In this document: one piece after another, positions 9,313 to 14,662 of the stretch
Numbering within the stretch: position 1 is the stretch's first letter
Layout of the letters: every line of letters begins with the position of its first letter
Assembly (NCBI RefSeq): GCF_000332455.1
Contig: NZ_AOGY02000015.1
Location: forward strand, 1 to 14,662
Reading direction: 5' to 3'
DNA from: Leptospira vanthielii serovar Holland str. Waz Holland = ATCC 700522
GTDB lineage: Bacteria; Spirochaetota; Leptospiria; Leptospirales; Leptospiraceae
Length of the DNA: 14,662 nucleotides
Made by a program: the position numbers and the translations under genes
The notes under the pieces: generated by a model
What the model saw: the letters and a program-made list of their open reading frames with translations, nothing else
Databases searched by the model: none
Told to the model about the DNA's origin: nothing

Positions 9313-9672
9313 ATGAATCCGATTCTTAGAGAAGCATTTAATAAAGAGATGAAAATTGCAAAAGAATTATATCTAACCCAAAATTGGGACGAAGCCTTTT
9401 CGCATTTAGAGATAGCCCATATTTTAGGGCAACGAAATGCTATACCTCATACTATTAATCATTGGTGGATGTTGAAAATTGGAATTTGCAAGAAAGACCG
9501 TAAAGAAATTATTGGTCAGGTGATTCGACTTTTGGTTGCAGGAATAGGCTCACTATTAGGAAGAACACCAATTGGAAATACAGGCGGTGCCAATCTAGGA
9601 ATTTTGACCCCGTTACCTCTTACCAATGAAGTTGCTAAAATTTTTATAAAAGCAAATTTACAGATTAAATAA
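9313..9672 (+). CDS. DUF3703 family protein
   Basis: This is a 119-residue cytoplasmic protein of the DUF3703 family. Diagnostic segments are the N-terminal MNPILREAFNKEMKIAKE, then FSHLEIAHILGQRNAIPHTI, HWWMLKIG, and GSLLGRTPIGNTGGANLG. The first half has a helical, TPR-like look (EAFSHLEIAHILGQ). The function of the family is unknown. Members are often found beside cation-efflux and metal-resistance genes, as here, where it is divergent from the RND operon across a 116-base region. The ribosome site is weak (AAGAGA). Length is normal and the gene appears intact. Confidence 0.85.
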   Translation: MNPILREAFNKEMKIAKELYLTQNWDEAFSHLEIAHILGQRNAIPHTINHWWMLKIGICKKDRKEIIGQVIRLLVAGIGSLLGRTPIGNTGGANLGILTPLPLTNEVAKIFIKANLQIK

Positions 9673-10070
9673 ATATAACATATTCCGATGCAATGGAAGT
9701 TTAACGCAAGTTTAAGTAAAGTTTTATAAAATTTGATCGGTGGATATAATTTATTTTTTATTGTTAAAGCAAGGACGCCTTACGAAAATTTATTATCTTT
9801 TTCAGATTTGATTGATATTGGATTTATTTGTTCGAATGGCATTGTTCTAAAATCTAGTTAGAGTATTTTCTACGTCTGCTCATAGGCACCATTCCCATTT
9901 TTAAATGCAACGAAGATGTCCGTTTTTATTTAGTCAGGCTAATTTGAGATCGGATATAGGAAAAACCTGCACCAGAGTCCTAAGGGGTAGTGATAAAATA
10001 TATGCAATTATGCTTTCCATTTTAATGAGCTTTTCGATAATGTATTTTTAGTCTAAAAACAATTATTTAA
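9673..10070. other. Non-coding stretch, 398 bp
   Basis: This is AT-rich sequence between the DUF3703 gene and the SRPBCC-like gene. The only frame of note is a 48-codon one, 9905-10051 plus strand (MQRRCPFLFSQANLRS...). It has no ribosome site and no recognisable homology, so I do not call it. No terminator, RNA or repeat stands out. This stretch is where the gene style changes from Shine-Dalgarno-led to leaderless-looking starts. Confidence 0.55.
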
Positions 10071-10535
10071 ATGCAAATTTGTATCAAAACGATATTGAGG
10101 ACTAATATAAAAACAGCTTGGCAAAACGTACTTTTACCGCAAACGCTGGTATTCATTGCTAAGCCTATTCTTAGTTTTACTCCCATTTTACCTACTTTTT
10201 TTCCTAAACATTGGGAAATAGGTACTTATAAAACTAACTTAAAAGTATTTGGGGTTTTACCATTTGGCTCACATTCTATCGTAATTGAAAAGCCTGAGAG
10301 CAACTCAGATGATCTAAAATTTTTGATAGATAATGGGTATAGGCAACTTATTAGCCTTTGGTATCATGCTATTACTATTCAGAAAATTACGGATGATTCT
10401 TGTCAGTATGAAGACAGAGTAGAGATAGAAGCAGACAGACTTACTCCTTTTATTTGGCTATTTGCCCTTGTATTTTATCATTGGCGACAATTTCGTTGGA
10501 AAAAATTAATTCATAACAACTTTAATAACTTATAG
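10071..10535 (+). CDS. SRPBCC/START-like hypothetical protein
   Basis: This 154-residue protein has no signal peptide. The opening (MQICIKTILRTNIKTAWQNV) has the beta-strand then helix pattern of SRPBCC ligand-binding folds. The C-terminal part, CQYEDRVEIEADRLTPFIWLFALVFYHWRQFRWKKL, matches the closing strand and long helix of those uncharacterised proteins. The ligand is unknown. It lies three bases before the broken CDF gene and looks like part of the same transcript. The start codon has no Shine-Dalgarno site (preceded by AACAATTATTTAA), as is usual in Bacteroidetes. With the two following genes it forms a block that may have been acquired from that phylum. The family call is by pattern only. 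Confidence 0.6.
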   Translation: MQICIKTILRTNIKTAWQNVLLPQTLVFIAKPILSFTPILPTFFPKHWEIGTYKTNLKVFGVLPFGSHSIVIEKPESNSDDLKFLIDNGYRQLISLWYHAITIQKITDDSCQYEDRVEIEADRLTPFIWLFALVFYHWRQFRWKKLIHNNFNNL

Positions 10536-10538
10536 CGT

Positions 10539-10966
10539 ATGGGACACAACCATTCTCACACTAAAAATCGCAGTAGAGAAAATATATCTTTTGCTTTTGG
10601 ATTTAACTTGGGTTTTTCTATTTTAGAATTTGTCGGTGGTTATTTTACAAACTCTGTGGCTATAATGTCAGATGCTTTGCATGACTTAGGAGATAGCCTG
10701 TCGTTAGGATTGGCTTGGTATTTTCAAAAAATATCCGCCTGGAAACGAACTAAATATTTTACCTATGTCGATAAACGATTCTCTATTTGGACAATGGATG
10801 ATGAATATAATATTCTTAGTGTTCATTTTATTACAAATGAGAATGCAGAAATACAAACAGTAAAAACGTTATTAAGGATATGTTAAAAAGTTTGCAAATC
10901 CAACATTCAACCATTGAAATCGAAACTGAAACTGAAACTGAAAGTTGCGAACTTATCAACTGCTAA
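10539..10966 (+). pseudogene. Cation diffusion facilitator (CzcD/ZitB type), internally deleted and frameshifted
   Basis: The N-terminal part is a normal CDF exporter: a His-rich start (MGHNHSH), TM1 (about 17-36) and TM2 with SDALHDLGDS (44-53), whose Asp/His residues bind the transported metal. At residue 82 (about base 10784) the sequence jumps from FTYVDKRFS directly to IWTMDDEYNILSVHFI, which belongs to the C-terminal cytoplasmic domain. TM3-TM6, about 200 residues, are missing. A second lesion near 10877 shifts the frame: VKTLLRIC stops at 10886, while the next frame continues DMLKSLQIQHSTIEIETE to a stop at 10964-10966. That is the normal CDF ending. One lost A (AAGGATATG to AGGATATG) explains it. 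An intact relative would export Zn/Co/Cd; this copy cannot. No Shine-Dalgarno site precedes the ATG. Confidence 0.87.
10922..10939 (+). repeat. Short tandem repeat (GAAACT)x3
   Basis: Three perfect GAAACT units encode Glu-Thr repeats in the acidic C-terminal tail of the CDF pseudogene, followed by ESCELINC. The run is prone to slippage and lies downstream of the frameshift. Confidence 0.75.
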
Positions 10967-10970
10967 ACTT

Positions 10971-11561
10971 ATGAAGTTTTATTTATTAGGTTATTTTTTA
11001 GTTTATTTTGGATTAGTTTTTTTCCTGCCAAGTTATAGGGTATGGAAACAAACAGGTATCAACCCATTTGTTTTTTCTAACAAAGAAACTGCTCACGATT
11101 ATTCAGGAAAAACAATGAAATTCCTGATTGGTTTAATCGTTTTTACAGTATTTACAAACGCATTTTTTACAGATTTTATTATTTATCTTGTACCTATTTC
11201 CTATTTAGAGCATTCCTACTTAAAAATTATAGGATTAGTTTTACTCCATTTTTCCGTATTCTGGACAATAATTGCTCAATATCAAATGAAACAATCTTGG
11301 CGAATAGGTATTGATGAAGTAAACAAAACTGAACTAATAGAAATAGGTATTTTTAAGTTCTCACGTAACCCTATTTTTTTCGGAATTTTAGTTTCTATAT
11401 TAGGATTATTTCTGATCCTGCCTAATACTTTACTTTTTGGAGTCTTGCTAGTTAGTTTTGTTGTTTTACAAATACAAGTTCGCCTAGAAGAAGAATTTTT
11501 ATTTAGACAGCATGGCACTCAGTATCTTGACTTCTGCAAAAAAGCTAAACGGTGGATTTGA
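10971..11561 (+). CDS. Isoprenylcysteine carboxyl methyltransferase (ICMT)-like membrane protein
   Basis: With the ATG at 10971 this is a 196-residue integral membrane protein with about five hydrophobic segments. The C-terminal half carries the ICMT/phospholipid-methyltransferase signature: ELIEIGIFKFSRNPIFFGI, a second hydrophobic pair, then QVRLEEEFLFRQHGTQYLDFCKKAKRWI (the RNP, EE.L and Y motifs). Such bacterial members probably methylate a small or lipid substrate using S-adenosylmethionine; the substrate here is unknown. An upstream TTG at 10914 would add 19 residues, but those bases encode the tail of the preceding CDF gene in another frame, so I prefer the ATG four bases after its stop. 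No Shine-Dalgarno site is present. Homologues often lie beside cation-efflux genes. Confidence 0.78.
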   Translation: MKFYLLGYFLVYFGLVFFLPSYRVWKQTGINPFVFSNKETAHDYSGKTMKFLIGLIVFTVFTNAFFTDFIIYLVPISYLEHSYLKIIGLVLLHFSVFWTIIAQYQMKQSWRIGIDEVNKTELIEIGIFKFSRNPIFFGILVSILGLFLILPNTLLFGVLLVSFVVLQIQVRLEEEFLFRQHGTQYLDFCKKAKRWI

Positions 11562-11834
11562 GAATATTTATTGCCAGTGGTGGTATTTTTTTACCGATGC
11601 TTTTTTTAAGATCAGCGTTTTAGTCTAGCCTGATTGCGTTTTAGCTAACACTTTTCTACTTCATTTTTAATTCATACATTTCAAGACTCTTTTATTCTAA
11701 AGGAGTTCCAGTTTTTATCTCAATATAAACTATTCTTCAAGGGAAAAAGCCTTATCTGCTCTAATCTGACATTTTTTCATATCTTTTTCCCACGAATGTG
11801 AAGTATCTAACCTACATTAGCAGGACCTAACATT

Positions 11835-12323
11835 ATGCAAAATTTCTCTTATTCTTCCCTCTACAGCCAATCTTACAGAAAGTCACTAAACTTGCTCAAA
11901 AAATCCATATCTCTCCATACTAATCCGCACAAATCAACAGATTTTTCCACAAAAACTAACACCTGTGACCCCAAATTAAGCTCTCCCAACGTCTCCCCTT
12001 CTCCAAACCTTTCCCGACGAACTTCAGCCTCTACAAATGTATCCTCGAAGCAATTACACACCAAAGAATCTACCCATAGACCAAAAAAAGGATCACCCAA
12101 ATTATCCTCAAAGGGTAAACATTCACCTAATTCCTCAAAGACTACAAGCGAAGGTGCTTACATTCCCTCACTTACTTCCTCAGAGCTACACTTAGAAGGG
12201 GAATACAATCACCACTCCAAAGATCACCTTTATGAGAACCTTACAGATGATATTTTTATAGAAGCAGAGACTTTTAAGGATTATAAAAATATAGTCGCCT
12301 TTAAGCCTATTGGATTCCCATAA
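11835..12323 (+). CDS. Ser/Thr-rich hypothetical protein
   Basis: I do not recognise this 162-residue protein. It is hydrophilic and dominated by Ser, Thr, Lys, Pro and His, with recurring SSK/SSE units (SSKQL, SSKGK, SSKTT, SSEL) from a repeated TCCTCRARG-like DNA unit, and an acidic end (DDIFIEAETF). It has no signal peptide or membrane segment. AGGA lies nine bases before the ATG. The coding strand is pyrimidine-rich, opposite to its neighbours. A long minus-strand frame runs across about 12165-11873 (including EELGECLPFEDNLGDPFFGL), so the strand is uncertain. It may be a passenger gene of the element that ends at 12408. The preceding 273 bases (11562-11834) hold nothing I can support. 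Confidence 0.45.
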   Translation: MQNFSYSSLYSQSYRKSLNLLKKSISLHTNPHKSTDFSTKTNTCDPKLSSPNVSPSPNLSRRTSASTNVSSKQLHTKESTHRPKKGSPKLSSKGKHSPNSSKTTSEGAYIPSLTSSELHLEGEYNHHSKDHLYENLTDDIFIEAETFKDYKNIVAFKPIGFP

Positions 12324-12351
12324 TAGGCAATCTGTCCCGCATAACGGGAAC
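12305..12351. other. Two adjacent stem-loops next to the repeat
   Basis: GCCTATT (12305-12311) pairs with AATAGGC (12322-12328). GTCCCG (12334-12339) pairs with CGGGAAC (12345-12351) with one bulged A. Neither is followed by a T-run on either strand, so they do not look like terminators. Their position against the 59-bp repeat suggests element-end structure or a recombination site. Confidence 0.5.
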
Positions 12352-12408
12352 CATTTCTGGATATAGGGATTTGGTTATAGAAAAACTCTTAGGAAGTTCC
12401 TATGTGGT
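12350..12408 (+). repeat. Direct repeat copy 2, uninterrupted (empty IS target site)
   Basis: These 59 bases equal 1-8 plus 1326-1376, that is, copy 1 without the IS481-type element. It contains the same 13-bp dyad (12390-12402). To its right is the sensor-kinase remnant, whose last five codons (HIGTS, then TAA) come from the repeat. Both copies lie in the same orientation, about 11.0 kb apart. The resemblance ends abruptly after TATGTGGT in both. Confidence 0.85.
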
Positions 12409-12775
12409 TAAATAAAAGAAAATCTCTTAAAAATCCAGCGGTTACTCCTAATATTACAAGAAAAGGAGTTTCAACTAAATGTTCCAACATTACTGTGTGG
12501 ACATGATGCTCCGAAGAGAACATTGTAAATAGATGCGCTATTGCTGCAATTATACTTACACCTGTACTCGTGATAAATCCGAAAAATATTACAGCGTATA
12601 GAATGGGAATATAATAGAATCTCATAGAGATCGCTGTCCAAAGTTCATTATTACCATTAAGAGATAAAAAATGAATGCTGAAAATAAAAACTATTAAAAT
12701 TGCAATAGTAAAAAATTTTGATACTGTTAGATTCTGCTTCAACTCAAATAAGTGAAATTCAATTAATTTTTTCAT
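12389..12775 (-). pseudogene. Sensor histidine kinase, N-terminal membrane part only
   Basis: The 128 residues have three or four hydrophobic segments (about 20-38, 54-82 with YYIPILYAVIFFGF, and 101-115 LVETPFLVILGVTAGFL) followed by RDFLLFN. This matches the membrane sensor region of NtrB-like histidine kinases just before the kinase core. The frame then enters the repeat and stops (HIGTS*), so PAS, HisKA and ATPase domains are absent. The truncation point coincides with the end of the 59-bp repeat at 12408, which points to loss by insertion or by recombination at the element. There is no clear Shine-Dalgarno site. The kinase assignment is by pattern and is moderate. Confidence 0.6.
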
Positions 12776-12839
12776 ATTTTATTTTGCAGGCAAACTGCAT
12801 TTCTCCGTTGCTCATATCTTTTTAAATGTTGGGATACTA

Positions 12840-12884
12840 CCAATAAGCCAGCCCACAAACAGGGACGGCTTATTGGTTTTGTTT
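12840..12884 (+). terminator. Strong stem-loop with T-run on the plus strand
   Basis: CCAATAAGCC (12840-12849) and GGCTTATTGG (12867-12876) form a perfect 10-bp stem with a 17-base loop, followed on the plus strand by TTTTGTTT. On the minus strand, the direction of both flanking genes, there is no T-run. As a terminator it therefore faces plus-strand transcription. It may instead act as an mRNA-stabilising hairpin 3' of the His-rich gene. Confidence 0.55.
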
Positions 12885-12893
12885 GTCTTATTC

Positions 12894-13067
12894 CTAGTGA
12901 GTGTGTTTATGATCTTCCGAGTGATTTTTATTTCCTTCATCTGTTTTAATCGGGGCATCTTTACTTTCATCTTTCTTATTAGGAACAGTTTTAGATTCTT
13001 CTGTTTTCATTTCATGCTTATCATGGGACATCAAGTATTTGTGTCCTAGAATCATGCCGGCAGCCAT
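12894..13067 (-). CDS. Short His-rich hypothetical protein
   Basis: This 57-residue protein has a short hydrophobic start (MAAGMILGHKYLM) and then a highly charged tail rich in Lys, Glu, Asp and His, ending HSEDHKHTH. The His clusters suggest metal binding. I chose the ATG at 13067 because it overlaps the stop of the upstream gene by one base (TAATG), with GGAG ten bases before it, the usual arrangement for coupled translation. A TTG at 13085 would extend it by six residues. I do not recognise a family. It probably works with the DUF3347 protein encoded upstream. Confidence 0.6.
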   Translation of the reverse strand: MAAGMILGHKYLMSHDKHEMKTEESKTVPNKKDESKDAPIKTDEGNKNHSEDHKHTH

Positions 13068-13489
13068 TATTGCTTTTCTCCACAATCCCGCATATCTTTT
13101 AAATAGGGGTTTACGATCGTATCCCCTTTAGCAATCCATTTCTTTTTTTCCATTGGGCAGTAGAATAAATTTGCTTTAGATTTATCATGATGACCTACAA
13201 CTGATGATAGTTCATTGACTAACAAAGAGTAGGCGCTTAATTTATCTTTCAGAGTTTCTGCCTTTCCTAATTTTTCGGTAAGAGGAATTGCTTTTTTAAA
13301 AGTTTCAGTGTCTTTTTTATCATCAGCGCCTTTAGTAAGAAGTTCTGTAAGTTTTTTAGTATCAAGCTTTCCAGAAGTTTCTTTTACTAATGCGTCATGA
13401 AACTTTACCATCTCTTCCATTACCAATGTCGCTTTACCGTCGTGTGCCCAAGCCGTTGTTCCAAACAGGAATAGAATTCCTATTACCAT
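13067..13489 (-). CDS. DUF3347-type secreted protein with CPM motif
   Basis: This 140-residue protein has a signal peptide (residues 1-15, cleavage after TAWA, before HDGKATL), so it is periplasmic or exported. The middle is helical (KLTELLTKG...). The C-terminal block FYCPMEKKKWIAKGDTIV then NPYLKDMRDCG matches the end of DUF3347 domains, which accompany Cu/Zn efflux systems and occur fused to CusB-type adaptors. Cys, Met and His residues are candidate metal ligands. The ATG at 13489 leaves almost no positively charged n-region. The frame is open upstream for six more codons (NLSLKT) until the IS30 end, so the original start may have been cut off. The next gene is coupled through TAATG. Confidence 0.75.
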   Translation of the reverse strand: MVIGILFLFGTTAWAHDGKATLVMEEMVKFHDALVKETSGKLDTKKLTELLTKGADDKKDTETFKKAIPLTEKLGKAETLKDKLSAYSLLVNELSSVVGHHDKSKANLFYCPMEKKKWIAKGDTIVNPYLKDMRDCGEKQ

Positions 13490-13501
13490 TGTTTTAAGTG
13501 A

Positions 13502-13526
13502 TAGATTCTAAAGTTTAACGCAACAC
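13502..13526 (+). repeat. Left terminal inverted repeat of the IS30 element
   Basis: It starts TAGATTCTAAAG and ends TTTAACGCAACAC, matching the inverted 14540-14564 segment at 21 of 25 positions. Confidence 0.85.
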
Positions 13527-14510
13527 TTCCTTTATTTTTTCCGCGGGAGTTTTCCAGCCAAGCGTTTTTCTTGGACGCTCATTTAAAAGCTTTTGGACTC
13601 TTTTCAGTTCTTTTCTTGATATATCATTAAAGTCAGTTTTTTTAGGAAAGAAATCTCTTATTAGCATATTCGTATTTTCACAAGTCCCCCTTTCCCAAGG
13701 ACTTCCCGGATGACAAAAATATACTTTCATTTGAGTATCTTTTGTAAATAGCTTATGGTTACTCATTTCTTTACCTTGATCATAAGTTATCGAAAGTCTA
13801 AGCTCTGTTGGCATTTTTTTTAGTTCCTTGGCAAAACTTTTTCTGACGGTCTCAGCATCTGTGCTTGTTAAAGGAACCAGTATAACATTTCTAGTAGTTC
13901 TCTCTACAATTGTACCAATTGCACTTTTGTGATTCTTTCCAATTATCAAATCACCTTCCCAATGTCCTGGAATTGACGCCACGTATACTGATTTTGGTCG
14001 TTCTTCAATGCTTATCATGTCTGGTATTTTACCTCTATTATCAGTATTTTTCGACTTTTTGTAGGGTTTCATCTTTCGGCGTAGATAGCTTTGCAATTCC
14101 TTTTTTAGTTCGCCTCTCGGTAAAAGATAGATATAAGTATAAATAGTTTGATGGGAAACTGATTCTGTAATTCCGCTTGGCAGATTTTCTTTTAAAGACA
14201 TCTCTATTTGCTCTGGTGACCATTTAAGTTCTAATTTAGATTTTATAACGCCACGTATATTTGGATTGTTTTTGCTAACTTTTATTTTACCAGAATTTCT
14301 GGAACTTTCATTCTTCTGTGAAATGATTTGAGCATTTGATACTGAATAATTAATGAAAGAATTTCTTGAATAACCTTTAGATAATTCTCTGGAAATGCTT
14401 GAAGGACTTCGATTCAGTATCTTAGCTATACTTCTAATACTTTCCTCTTTAAATCGCATCTCAGCAATTACTTCCCTTTCTTTCAAATTAATTCTTGTAT
14501 AATGATTCAT
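13515..14510 (-). CDS. IS30-family transposase
   Basis: This 331-residue DDE transposase catalyses excision and insertion of the surrounding element. The N-terminal helix-turn-helix (about 22-46, ESIRSIAKILNRSPSSISRE) recognises the ends. A second DNA-binding region includes WSPEQIEMSL. The catalytic triad is D187 (HWEGDL), D244 (TYDQGKEM) and E278 (PWERGTCENTN), with the 33-residue D-E spacing of this family. The end NERPRKTLGWKTPAEKI is also typical. Length is normal and the frame is intact. AAGGTG lies eight bases before the ATG. Downstream it reads towards the DUF3347 gene, which is on the same strand, so read-through could affect that gene. Confidence 0.93.
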   Translation of the reverse strand: MNHYTRINLKEREVIAEMRFKEESIRSIAKILNRSPSSISRELSKGYSRNSFINYSVSNAQIISQKNESSRNSGKIKVSKNNPNIRGVIKSKLELKWSPEQIEMSLKENLPSGITESVSHQTIYTYIYLLPRGELKKELQSYLRRKMKPYKKSKNTDNRGKIPDMISIEERPKSVYVASIPGHWEGDLIIGKNHKSAIGTIVERTTRNVILVPLTSTDAETVRKSFAKELKKMPTELRLSITYDQGKEMSNHKLFTKDTQMKVYFCHPGSPWERGTCENTNMLIRDFFPKKTDFNDISRKELKRVQKLLNERPRKTLGWKTPAEKIKEVLR

Positions 14511-14539
14511 TTATTAACACCTTATTCATTAGATTATCG

Positions 14540-14564
14540 GTGTTGCGTTAAAAATTTGATTCTA
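14540..14564 (-). repeat. Right terminal inverted repeat of the IS30 element
   Basis: It reads GTGTTGCGTTAAA then AATTTGATTCTA on the plus strand and is the partner of 13502-13526. Confidence 0.85.
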
Positions 14565-14662
14565 CCTTTGTATTTATGAACTGTATTCCGGAAAAGGCAT
14601 CTGACGACGGTTCTGCGGCTGCAATGTTGATTTTGGTGACAGAGGCAGTTTCTGCTTCCGAA
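14565..14662. other. Partial unresolved reading frame at the window edge
   Basis: This last stretch is less AT-rich than the rest. A plus-strand frame opens at the ATG 14576 (MNCIPEKASDDGSAAAMLIL...). A minus-strand frame enters from the edge (SEAETASVTKINIAAAEPSS...) and ends at a TAA inside the IS30 repeat. Both run off the window. The minus-strand frame would be a gene truncated by the IS. I recognise neither. Confidence 0.3.

Larger units (their letters stand above)
13502..14564 (-). mobile_element. IS30-family insertion sequence
   Basis: The element is about 1063 bp and contains one intact transposase gene. Its 25-bp terminal inverted repeats match at 21 of 25 positions (13502-13526 and 14540-14564), with the inner 13 bases (TTTAACGCAACAC) perfect. 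The left repeat overlaps the transposase end, encoding its last codons V-L-R-stop. No target duplication is seen (left flank AAGTGA, right flank CCTTTG). That suggests a rearrangement after insertion. Confidence 0.88.

Noticed and set aside
9875..9905. CATAGGCACCATTCC as a left end matching the 59-bp repeat
   Set aside because: Only the first six bases match the inverted repeat end well. The rest falls to chance level.
9905..10051. 48-codon frame (MQRRCPFLF...) in the intergenic region
   Set aside because: No ribosome site, no recognisable family and no neighbour support.
10914..10970. Earlier TTG start for the ICMT-like protein
   Set aside because: These bases code in another frame for the conserved tail of the CDF protein. 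The ATG at 10971 gives the usual family start.
1..14662. CRISPR array, tRNA or rRNA genes
   Set aside because: No regularly spaced repeats and no cloverleaf or rRNA-like sequence seen. The only long repeat is the two-copy 59-bp one.

Overview
The window is AT-rich DNA carrying a heavy-metal resistance and efflux region bordered and broken up by mobile elements. Codon choice, good Shine-Dalgarno sites on the main operon and the gene content fit a spirochaete of the Leptospira type, but I infer this from general appearance and have not tested it. A stretch around 10.07-11.56 kb looks foreign. Its proteins read like Bacteroidetes proteins, and their start codons lack Shine-Dalgarno sites.

Layout, left to right. 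(1) 9-1321: an IS481-family insertion sequence with a frameshifted transposase. It sits inside a repeat whose uninterrupted version lies at 12350-12408, so the empty target site is visible in the same window. (2) 1379-1777: the C-terminal part of a phage KilAC antirepressor, cut off where that repeat ends. (3) 1778-2329: non-coding. (4) 2330-9196, minus strand: a probable operon encoding a small Cys-containing exported protein, a CzcC/TolC-like outer-membrane factor, a CzcA-type RND pump and a ZntA/CadA-type P1B ATPase. No periplasmic adaptor (CzcB) gene is present. (5) 9313-9672, divergent: a DUF3703 protein. (6) 10071-11561, plus strand: an SRPBCC-like protein, a cation diffusion facilitator gene ruined by an internal deletion and a frameshift, and an isoprenylcysteine-methyltransferase-like membrane protein. 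(7) 11835-12323: a Ser/Thr-rich orphan ORF, followed by two small dyads and the second repeat copy. (8) 12389-12775, minus: the N-terminal membrane part of a sensor kinase, truncated exactly at the repeat. (9) 12894-13489, minus: a DUF3347-type secreted protein with a CPM motif, translationally coupled to a short His-rich protein. (10) 13502-14564: an intact IS30-family element inserted just upstream of the DUF3347 gene. (11) 14565-14662: an unresolved partial reading frame at the window edge.

How the genes would work together: the P1B ATPase would move Zn/Cd/Pb from cytoplasm to periplasm, and the RND pump with its outer-membrane factor would carry divalent cations out of the cell. The CDF protein would have added cytoplasmic Zn/Co/Cd export but is now a pseudogene. 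The DUF3703, DUF3347 and His-rich proteins are typical companions of such loci and may bind metal in the envelope. The most interesting structure is the pair of directly repeated 59-bp ends, about 11 kb apart, each abutting a truncated gene on the same side. They look like the right terminus of an unidentified mobile element bracketing the metal island.
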